Shown here in pieces: positions 1 to 5,602 of a stretch of DNA of 9,637 nucleotides (its first letter is position 1; the number at the start of each line of letters is the position of its first letter). A program made the translations under genes and the position numbers. The notes under the pieces are model-generated. The model searched no databases, was not told where the DNA came from, and worked only from the letters and a program-made list of their open reading frames with translations. This DNA is from an uncultured Collinsella sp. (lineage in GTDB: Bacteria > Actinomycetota > Coriobacteriia > Coriobacteriales > Coriobacteriaceae), in assembly GCA_958431945.1 (NCBI GenBank), contig CAUASQ010000062.1:1-9637 (forward strand), given 5' to 3'.

Positions 1-112
1 GCAACGCGTTGCGCTGAGTCCTGAGGCTGTTGCAATGAAAATGAGAATCAAGGTGAAGATAAAGCCTGGCCCGCCCGCAAAGCACCACGCAGACCGCAGG
101 GACGGGAGCAGC

Positions 113-130
113 TATACTACTCTCAGTAGT
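113..130 (+). promoter_or_regulatory. Candidate -10 of the purE promoter with an overlapping inverted repeat
   Basis: TATACT at 113-118 matches the sigma-70 -10 consensus in 5 of 6 positions and lies about 64 nt upstream of the purE start. I see no convincing TTGACA-like -35 at 16-18 nt spacing. The hexamers ACTACT (116-121) and AGTAGT (125-130) form a perfect inverted repeat around CTC. It overlaps the -10 and the expected transcription start, so it could be an operator or a small 5'-end hairpin. The promoter assignment is inferred. Confidence 0.4.
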
Positions 131-181
131 TAAGGGTCGCGGATTCGCCGCGTCACCGCTCTCAACAGGAGGTCTTTGTTT

Positions 182-646
182 ATGGCAGATCAGAAGCCGG
201 TTGTCGGGATCATCATGGGCTCCAAGTCCGATCTGGGCGTTATGGAAGGCTGCACCGCCGAGCTCGAGGCGCTGGGTGTGCCCTATGAGCTCGTGATTGC
301 AAGCGCGCACCGCACGCCGGCGAAGGTCCATGAGTGGGCCTCGACCGCTGCCGACCGCGGCATCAAGGTGATTATCGCTGCCGCCGGCAAGGCTGCTCAC
401 CTGGGCGGCGTCGTGGCTGCGTTTACGCCGCTGCCGGTCATCGGCGTGCCTATGAAGACGAGCGATCTGGGTGGTATGGACTCGCTGCTGTCGATGGTGC
501 AGATGCCTTCGGGCGTGCCCGTTGCCTGTGTTGCCATCAACGGTGCCAAGAACGCCGCCATTTACGCCACGCAGATTCTGGGCGCATGCGACCCCGAGTA
601 CCGCAAGGTTATCGAGAAGATGAAGCAGGAGATGGCTGACGCCTAA
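182..646 (+). CDS. purE: 5-(carboxyamino)imidazole ribonucleotide mutase PurE
   Basis: PurE acts at the CAIR-forming step (step 6) of de novo IMP synthesis in the cytoplasm. Class I enzymes convert N5-CAIR to CAIR and normally work with PurK, which is not in this window. The 154-residue protein has the family signatures in order: GSKSD (13-17), SAHRTP with the conserved catalytic-type His43 (41-46), AAGKAAHLGGV (68-77) and SLLSMVQMPSGVPV (101-114). Its length is normal for a single-domain PurE. The AAHL motif reads AAHLGGV rather than the usual AAHLPG(V/M), and the loop before NAA is shorter than in the E. coli protein. An in-frame TTG at 176 is rejected because AGGAGGT (167-173) lies 8 nt before the ATG at 182 but only 2 nt before the TTG. 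A sortase gene follows after 36 nt and is probably co-transcribed. Confidence 0.95.
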   Translation: MADQKPVVGIIMGSKSDLGVMEGCTAELEALGVPYELVIASAHRTPAKVHEWASTAADRGIKVIIAAAGKAAHLGGVVAAFTPLPVIGVPMKTSDLGGMDSLLSMVQMPSGVPVACVAINGAKNAAIYATQILGACDPEYRKVIEKMKQEMADA

Positions 647-682
647 GCGCTCTGCCAGTCCATTTGTAGCATAAGGAGAGCC

Positions 683-1681
683 ATGTCCGACTATCAGGGA
701 AAGCGTTTTTCGGCTTCTCGGATTCCCGATCCAGCCAAGTCGGGAGCAGCCCGCGTGCCGCAGCAGGGTCGGATATCCTCTCCTCAGCAGCCACGCGCGC
801 CGCGTCCCGTGACGCCGGCGAAGCATCGTCGTCAGGATGCACCTACTGCATATCGCCCTTCGTCATACAGCACGGCCAAGAAGTCACCTCGCTCTTCGGC
901 GCATGCCGCGCCATCGAGCTATACTGAGCCGCCGCGCAAAAAGCGCCGCTCCGTCATTCCCATTCTGCTCATCATCATCGGCATTGGCCTGATCGTTGCT
1001 GCGGCCGCCATCTTTATCAACGCACAGATTGGCTACAAGCAGGCGAGCGAGTCATATCAAAAAATCGAAAAGCAATATGTGAGCGACAAGGACGCCAGCG
1101 GCGTGCCGGTTATCGACTTCAATGCGCTTGCCCAGACAAATCCCGAGGTTGTTGGTTGGATTTACGCGCCCGGCACTAACATCAACTACCCCGTGGTGCA
1201 GACCAACAACAACTCCAAGTACCTCAACACGCTGTTCGACGGCACCGCCAATGCCTCGGGAGCCATCTTCTTGGATAGCGACGACACCGCGCCGGGCATG
1301 GTGGATCAGCAGACCACGATTTACGGTCATCATATGAACGACGGTTCGATGTTCAACGTGATTTCGGATACAACCGATCAGGCGACGTTCGACAGCATGG
1401 AATACGTGTACTACATCACGCGCGATGCGACGTATAAGTTGCGCCCGCTGGCGACCAAGGTGGTCGAGGACACGTATGCCAAGGCGCGCACGCCCAACTT
1501 TGAGGGCGATGACGGACTGAAGAATTACCTGTCCGAGATGCTCGACGATTCCTCTGCCGTGGCGAGTGATGCCACCGATCGTGTCGCTTCGGCAACCAAG
1601 GTCGTAACGCTTGTGACCTGTCGTTCGCTGTCATTTAGCAATACGCGCGCAGTCATGGTGCTCACGCCGGTCGAGGAATAA
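683..1681 (+). CDS. Class B sortase (SrtB family), membrane-anchored transpeptidase
   Basis: Sortases cleave a C-terminal sorting signal on secreted proteins and join the protein to peptidoglycan or to a pilin, outside the membrane. This 332-residue protein has a basic, proline-rich cytosolic tail (1-90, ending KKRRS), one hydrophobic signal-anchor (about 91-113), then the sortase domain (about 140-330). Class B features include VGWIYAPGTNINYPVVQ (157-173), IFLDSD (195-200) and IYGHHM (213-218). The expected catalytic triad is His216, Cys313 in TLVTC, and Arg322. There is no second C-terminal membrane helix, which argues against a class C pilin polymerase. AAGGAG (673-678) sits 4 nt before the ATG. 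No LPXTG- or NPQTN-type substrate is encoded nearby, so the target is unknown. The cytosolic tail is long for a sortase. The family call is strong; substrate and role are open. Confidence 0.9.
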   Translation: MSDYQGKRFSASRIPDPAKSGAARVPQQGRISSPQQPRAPRPVTPAKHRRQDAPTAYRPSSYSTAKKSPRSSAHAAPSSYTEPPRKKRRSVIPILLIIIGIGLIVAAAAIFINAQIGYKQASESYQKIEKQYVSDKDASGVPVIDFNALAQTNPEVVGWIYAPGTNINYPVVQTNNNSKYLNTLFDGTANASGAIFLDSDDTAPGMVDQQTTIYGHHMNDGSMFNVISDTTDQATFDSMEYVYYITRDATYKLRPLATKVVEDTYAKARTPNFEGDDGLKNYLSEMLDDSSAVASDATDRVASATKVVTLVTCRSLSFSNTRAVMVLTPVEE

Positions 1682-1736
1682 AGTGTCCGGGAGTCCCGTC
1701 CCAAAAAGACTACCCCGGAAATCAAAAGGAGAAATG

Positions 1737-2153
1737 ATGCTTGAAAGTGGCAAATCGATGCCTTCGGTTGATGCCTGGCTGCGCGAAGCCAAGGCCGATG
1801 TTTCGGCGGCTGATTGTGGGATGTACCTGACACACAATGGCGTGGTGCGTGCGACGCCTAAGTCCGAGGTGCGTGGGGTCGAGACAGATGGTGTGGCGCC
1901 TGGACATAAGGTGGGCGGCATGGTGTTTGGCTTCGATGCCGAAAAGGTGCAGGCTGCTATCGAGGCAACGCGCGCGATGCCGGGTATCGGCTATGTGCGC
2001 GTGTGGCTGGCGAGCGGCGAGCTTACCGTGGGCGACGACATCATGCTCGTACTCATTGGCGGAGACATTCGCCCGCATGTGGTCGACGCACTTCAGAAGC
2101 TTGTCGGCACCATCAAAAATGAGTGTGTGAGCGAGGTCGAGCGCGAGGCATAG
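1737..2153 (+). CDS. MoaE-like molybdopterin synthase catalytic subunit homologue (divergent)
   Basis: MoaE with MoaD-thiocarboxylate adds sulfur to precursor Z to make molybdopterin. This 138-residue protein resembles MoaE in THNGVVRATPKSEVRG (32-47) and in the stretch GYVRVWLASGELTVGDDIML (85-104), followed by GGDIRPHVVDALQ (108-120) and GTIKNEC (124-130). Lys127 aligns by eye with the first conserved MoaE lysine. The second, in the family's usual P-x-W-K-x-E tail, has no evident counterpart because the tail reads VSEVEREA. Activity is therefore uncertain. No moaD, moaA or moaC is visible. AGGAG (1727-1731) lies 5 nt before the ATG at 1737 but only 2 nt before the adjacent in-frame ATG at 1734, so 1737 is preferred. 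A GTG at 1683 lacks a ribosome-binding site. The gene is 55 nt after the sortase and is the last of the purE transcript. Confidence 0.65.
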   Translation: MLESGKSMPSVDAWLREAKADVSAADCGMYLTHNGVVRATPKSEVRGVETDGVAPGHKVGGMVFGFDAEKVQAAIEATRAMPGIGYVRVWLASGELTVGDDIMLVLIGGDIRPHVVDALQKLVGTIKNECVSEVEREA

Positions 2154-2185
2154 GACCTTGCGATCAATTCAAGTCCATCTACAGC

Positions 2186-2227
2186 AAAAGCCCACTGGCA
2201 GTTCAATCAGTCTGACAGCGGGCTTTT
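2186..2227. terminator. Bidirectional rho-independent terminator between convergent genes
   Basis: AAAAGCCCACTG (2186-2197) pairs with CAGCGGGCTTTT (2216-2227) in a 12-bp stem with one A:C mismatch and an 18-nt loop. The stem ends in T4 on both strands. It lies 32 nt after the MoaE-like stop codon and 33 nt after the stop of the minus-strand membrane gene, so it can end both transcripts. Confidence 0.85.
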
Positions 2228-2260
2228 CTATGCGTTGGAAAATCTCGGCATTGCGTGGCG

Positions 2261-3490
2261 CTACACGCGCGTCGCATCCTTGGGGCTCATGGTCATGCTC
2301 TGGAAGCGGTTCTCCATGTAGTCGTTATCGAAATACTTGCCGTAGAACTGCGCGACGGGAATATCCGGCTCCGTGCCGTTGACGCGCTGGTACCAGTAGT
2401 CGAGCGACTGCAGCGTCATGACGCCGTCGACCAGCATAATGACGGTAAAGATGACGGTAGCCGAGTAGCGACTCTTCCACGGAATCATGTTGATGAGCTT
2501 GAGCAGCCTCGGCAGCAGCAGCTTGATCCAGATGAGTCCGCCCAGGCCCCACAGGCAGGCAAAGCCCGTGCAGGTGCGTCCGCCCGTAAGGACGGCGAGC
2601 GGGTCGGGCATGCCGAACAGCTTCATGTGCGAGTAGCTCCACGAGACCACTCCAAACGAGGTCTGCATAAACCAGCCCACGAACACCTCAAAGCTCGCGC
2701 CGAGCAGCGCGCTCACCAAAAAGATAATGATGGGGTTCTTTTTGTAGAAGCGGTTGAGCACCATGGTCATGAGTACGGCGCCAAATCCATAGATGGGGCT
2801 GAAGGGGCCAAACAGCATGCCGGCGCGGTTCTGGTAGACGCCGGGGTCGTCGACCGTCATGTGCCAGATGTCCTCGGCGATCAGGCCGAGTATGCAGCAG
2901 ACAAAGAACACCCAGAACAGGTTGAAGTAGTTGAGCTTGATGTAGCCTTCGCCGGTTTCATCGCGCCCGAGCATGCCCTCGGCGGCGGCGTCGCGATCGA
3001 GCATCTCCTGCAGGCGGCGCTGCAGCTCGCGCTCCTGGCGCAGCGTGGGGTCGACGGTGGCCGAAAGCGCGACGAGGATACCGAGCTGGATGGCAGGGCG
3101 AAGCAAGAAGGGCCCGATGCCCTGGAGCATCACGTCAACCAAAAGCTCGACGACGGTGAATGCAATAAGGATGTAGGACAGGCGAGCGGCGTTGCGGCGC
3201 TGGTTTTTGATGAGGTCAAGGCCAAAGATGATCAAGATGACGGCACTGGCAGCCGAGAGCATGATGCCGGCGACAATCAGTCCGACCGCGACGAGCGTGT
3301 TGTCGCCGAGCTTGGCGGCGGCGTTGCCGTTGATGAGCGCGGTGATGACCTGCCACATAAAGGCGCCGACCGACGGGAGCGTGCCCACGCCGGACAGGAT
3401 GCACAGGACGGCGTATACCTTAATGATGAGGGGGATCTTCTTGACCTCCGTGGCGCTGGGGACGCTGGGGTCGAGTTCGTTTCGATCCAT
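2261..3490 (-). CDS. Polytopic membrane protein with C-terminal CmpB / 'putative ABC-transporter type IV' domain
   Basis: The 409-residue protein looks entirely membrane-embedded. The C-terminal half (about 186-365) matches what I recall of the CmpB-type family (Pfam 'Putative ABC-transporter type IV'). Its hallmark here is NRAGMLFGPFSPIYGFGAVL (221-240), preceded by NYFNLFWVFFVCCILGLIAEDIW (187-209). Helices are likely near 188-206, 228-246, 253-275, 305-328 and 344-362. The N-terminal half (19-145) has about four more hydrophobic segments. A charged, probably helical linker (148-182, rich in Arg, Glu and Gln) joins the two halves. No ATPase or substrate-binding gene is adjacent, so a transport role is only the family's label. 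The start has CCTTTC on the plus strand (3497-3502), which is GAAAGG on the coding strand, 6 nt upstream. The gene is monocistronic and divergent from purF. It shares a terminator with the purE group. Confidence 0.8.
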   Translation of the reverse strand: MDRNELDPSVPSATEVKKIPLIIKVYAVLCILSGVGTLPSVGAFMWQVITALINGNAAAKLGDNTLVAVGLIVAGIMLSAASAVILIIFGLDLIKNQRRNAARLSYILIAFTVVELLVDVMLQGIGPFLLRPAIQLGILVALSATVDPTLRQERELQRRLQEMLDRDAAAEGMLGRDETGEGYIKLNYFNLFWVFFVCCILGLIAEDIWHMTVDDPGVYQNRAGMLFGPFSPIYGFGAVLMTMVLNRFYKKNPIIIFLVSALLGASFEVFVGWFMQTSFGVVSWSYSHMKLFGMPDPLAVLTGGRTCTGFACLWGLGGLIWIKLLLPRLLKLINMIPWKSRYSATVIFTVIMLVDGVMTLQSLDYWYQRVNGTEPDIPVAQFYGKYFDNDYMENRFQSMTMSPKDATRV

Positions 3491-3510
3491 ACAGAACCTT
3501 TCTCGCTTTG

Positions 3511-3526
3511 TCCTAGGTTACTAGGA
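3511..3526. repeat. Inverted repeat in the leader or promoter of the CmpB-family gene
   Basis: TCCTAG (3511-3516) and CTAGGA (3521-3526) are perfectly complementary around GTTA. The repeat is 20 nt upstream of the minus-strand start codon, just outside its ribosome-binding site. It could be an operator or a short 5'-UTR hairpin. No function is shown by the sequence alone. Confidence 0.4.
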
Positions 3527-3565
3527 TACGCCGCCGACCTGCTAAAAGACAGGACGAACGTCCCA

Positions 3566-3581
3566 ATTGCAACTTTGCAAT
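3566..3581. promoter_or_regulatory. Perfect 16-bp palindrome, operator-like
   Basis: ATTGCAACTTTGCAAT reads as ATTGCAA, a 2-nt centre, then TTGCAAT, a perfect dyad. It holds two TTGCAA half-sites like those bound by LacI-type and other helix-turn-helix repressors. It is 76 nt upstream of the minus-strand membrane gene's start and about 150 nt upstream of the purF -10, so the membrane gene is the more likely target. The binding protein is unknown. Confidence 0.4.
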
Positions 3582-3705
3582 CCCCAACGGTGGACGCGGC
3601 GGCCATATGGGGGCGCGGGCGCTTGCACTGGGCAGACCAATAAAATGTTTGGCCGCAAAACGGATTATTAGCTCGGTGGGCTTTTAAAAAGCGCTGCTCA
3701 TGCGC

Positions 3706-3734
3706 TGGGGAGCGCGTCGCGCCGTGCGTATAAT
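3706..3734 (+). promoter_or_regulatory. Candidate promoter of the purFMN operon
   Basis: TATAAT at 3729-3734 is a perfect -10 hexamer, 42 nt upstream of the purF start. With a 17-nt spacer the -35 position holds TGGGGA (3706-3711), only 3 of 6 matches, so activator help or weak basal activity is possible. A small inverted repeat, GCGCT (3702-3706) and AGCGC (3711-3715), overlaps the -35. GGCG (3737-3740) and CGCC (3746-3749) could fold at the start of the leader. I see no purine riboswitch aptamer. Confidence 0.5.
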
Positions 3735-3775
3735 AAGGCGGGTAACGCCAAAATACGAGGCTCTGAGGGGATGCC

Positions 3776-5446
3776 ATGTCTCAAGAAACCATCCGCGCGG
3801 CCGAGCGCGCCGCGGGACAGGTGAACGCCATGTCGACGTATGATCCGGACTCCGACCAGCTGCATGAGGAATGCGGCGTTTTTGGTGTGTGGGCGCCCGA
3901 TCGTGACGTGGCTCGACTGACGTACTTTGGCCTGCGTGCACTGCAGCACCGTGGCCAAGAATCGGCGGGAATCGCTGTTGGTGACGGCGGTACGGTTATG
4001 GTCCGCAAGGACCTGGGCCTGCTCGACCGCGTGTTCTCCAATGCCGACTTATCGACGCTCTCCGGTCAGCTGGCCGTGGGTCATGTGCGCTATGGCACCG
4101 CCGGCGCCAAGAGCTGGGAAGCCTCTCAGCCGCACCTCTCTACCATCAATAGCGTCATTATCGCGCTCGCGCACAACGGCACCCTCGTCAACACCGACGA
4201 GCTGCGCCGCCAGCTGATCGAGCTGGGCGTGCCGTTCCTTTCCAATTCGGATTCCGAGGTCGCGACTAAGCTTATCGGCTACTTTACTCAGCGTACAGGC
4301 CATCTGCGCGAGGGCATTCGCAAGACCATGGAGCTCGTGCGCGGCGGCTACGCCATGACGCTCATCAACGAGCAGGCACTCTACGCATTCCGCGATCCGC
4401 ACGGCATTCGCCCGCTCGTGCTGGGCAAGCTGGTGGACGAGGGTTTGGACCAGGCCGATGCCGCATCCGTTTCGCAGCTGCCCTCGCAAGACGGCGCCAC
4501 GACGGTCGACTCCGCCGTCCATGTCACGCGCGCCGGCGGCTGGGTCGTTGCTTCCGAGACCTGCGCACTCGACATCGTGGGCGCCGAGTACGTCCGTGAC
4601 GTCCGTCCCGGCGAGATCTTGCGCATCAGCGCCGAGGGTCTGGTATCCGAGCAGGGCGTGCCTGCCGCCGAAGAGCCCGCAAACTGCATCTTTGAGCAGG
4701 TCTACTTTGCCCGCCCCGACTCCATTATGAACGGCAAGAGCGTCTATGCCTGCCGTTACGACATGGGCCGTCAGCTGGCACATGAGGAGCCCGTCGAGGC
4801 CGACCTGGTCATCGGCGTGCCCGATTCCGGCCTGCCGCCCGCGGAGGGGTATTCGCACGAGAGCGGTATTCCCTTTGGCGAGGGCCTTATCAAGAACCGC
4901 TACGTGGGCCGTACGTTTATCGAGCCTACGCAGGAGTTGCGCGCCATGGGCGTGCGTATGAAACTCAACCCGCTGCGCGACAACATCGAGGGCAAGCGCC
5001 TGGTCGCCATCGACGACTCCATCGTGCGCGGCACCACCATGGTGCAGCTCGTCAAGATGCTGCGCAACGCCGGCGCCAAGGAGATTCATATCCGCATCAA
5101 CTCGCCCGAGGTCATCTGGCCGTGCTTCTACGGTATCGATACCGACGTGCAGTCGCAGCTTATCAGCGCCAACAAGACAGTCGACGAGATTTGCGAGTAC
5201 ATCGGCGCCGATTCGCTGGCCTTCCTTTCGGTCGAGGGCCTGCTGAAGGTCATGCCCAAGGGCGGTTACTGCGATGCGTGCTTTACCGGCCGCTACCCCG
5301 TGGCGATTCCCGAGAGCTTTGGCCGCGATAAGTTCATGGAGGGCTTTAAGCCCCGCAACCTGGATAAGCCGCTGCACTTTGACGACGACGCCGTGGTCGA
5401 GAAATACGACGACCGCAGCTGGGAAGAGGAGCACGGCGAGGCCTAA
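3776..5446 (+). CDS. purF: Amidophosphoribosyltransferase PurF (propeptide and [4Fe-4S] type)
   Basis: PurF makes 5-phosphoribosylamine from PRPP and glutamine, the first committed step of purine synthesis. The 556-residue protein has an N-terminal class II glutaminase domain (33 to about 260). Its nucleophile is Cys33 in ECGVFGVW, exposed once the propeptide is removed, followed by RGQESAG (59-65), GHVRYGT (102-108) and AHNGTLVN (132-139). The C-terminal phosphoribosyltransferase domain carries the PRPP loop VAIDDSIVRGTT (410-421). Cys304, Cys450, Cys499 and Cys502 (CDAC) match the four cluster ligands of the Bacillus subtilis enzyme, so a [4Fe-4S] type is likely. A segment near 219-253 is an insertion relative to typical PurF. 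GAGGGG (3765-3770) supports the ATG at 3776. An in-frame ATG at 3830, with AGGTGA 5 nt before it, would shorten the propeptide from 32 to 14 residues. Confidence 0.96.
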   Translation: MSQETIRAAERAAGQVNAMSTYDPDSDQLHEECGVFGVWAPDRDVARLTYFGLRALQHRGQESAGIAVGDGGTVMVRKDLGLLDRVFSNADLSTLSGQLAVGHVRYGTAGAKSWEASQPHLSTINSVIIALAHNGTLVNTDELRRQLIELGVPFLSNSDSEVATKLIGYFTQRTGHLREGIRKTMELVRGGYAMTLINEQALYAFRDPHGIRPLVLGKLVDEGLDQADAASVSQLPSQDGATTVDSAVHVTRAGGWVVASETCALDIVGAEYVRDVRPGEILRISAEGLVSEQGVPAAEEPANCIFEQVYFARPDSIMNGKSVYACRYDMGRQLAHEEPVEADLVIGVPDSGLPPAEGYSHESGIPFGEGLIKNRYVGRTFIEPTQELRAMGVRMKLNPLRDNIEGKRLVAIDDSIVRGTTMVQLVKMLRNAGAKEIHIRINSPEVIWPCFYGIDTDVQSQLISANKTVDEICEYIGADSLAFLSVEGLLKVMPKGGYCDACFTGRYPVAIPESFGRDKFMEGFKPRNLDKPLHFDDDAVVEKYDDRSWEEEHGEA

Positions 5447-5500
5447 AACCTGCCATGTAGGGACAGGTTCATTTTGGTAGGTTTTACCTGCTGTTTTATT
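5445..5500 (+). terminator. Attenuator-like set of alternative hairpins after purF
   Basis: Four complementary segments follow the purF stop. They are 1 (AAAACCTGCC, 5445-5454), 2 (CAGGTT, 5464-5469), 3 (GGTAGGTTTT, 5476-5485) and 4 (ACCTGC, 5486-5491). Segments 1 and 2 can pair over 6 bp. Segments 3 and 4 can form a short stem (5476-5482 with 5486-5492, two wobbles) followed by GTTTTATT, a weak intrinsic terminator. Segments 1 and 3 can instead pair over 10 bp with one G:U and would disrupt both. Because purM and purN lie downstream, this could be a leaky or regulated terminator. The folding is read by eye and has not been calculated. Confidence 0.4.
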
Positions 5501-5507
5501 GATATGA

Positions 5508-5534
5508 CGGCGTGTGCTGTTATGGCACACGCCG
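5508..5534. repeat. Perfect 10-bp stem-loop in the purF-purM gap
   Basis: CGGCGTGTGC (5508-5517) and GCACACGCCG (5525-5534) are perfectly complementary with a 7-nt loop, TGTTATG. No T-run follows, so this is not a standard intrinsic terminator. It may protect or process the RNA between purF and purM, or serve as an operator. It ends 68 nt before the purM start and leaves the purM ribosome-binding site free. Confidence 0.55.
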
Positions 5535-5602
5535 AAATGAACACAACTATGAGCACCGTTTGGCGCCCGCGCGGCGGACGGTAGTGGGAGAGGAAGGCTC
5601 AG

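Noticed and set aside
1..12. GCAACGCGTTGC perfect palindrome at the window edge
   Set aside because: It is a single 12-bp palindrome with no context on its left, so it cannot be judged.
2..133. An open frame from the window edge ending at TAA 131-133
   Set aside because: It could be the tail of an upstream gene or a 32-codon ORF from the ATG at 35, but 43 open codons are expected by chance in this base composition. The codon use is poor and it runs through the purE -10.
1686..1719. TCCGGG/CCCGGA inverted repeat between the sortase and the MoaE-like gene
   Set aside because: It is only 6 bp with a 22-nt loop and no T-run, too weak to call a terminator or operator.
2255..3643. A 462-codon open frame on the plus strand
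   Set aside because: It is antisense to the membrane protein gene. The product is His/Asp/Glu-rich and lacks any family pattern or ribosome-binding site.
5537..5584. A 15-codon leader ORF before purM
   Set aside because: It has no ribosome-binding site and no run of regulatory codons. It is short enough to be chance.
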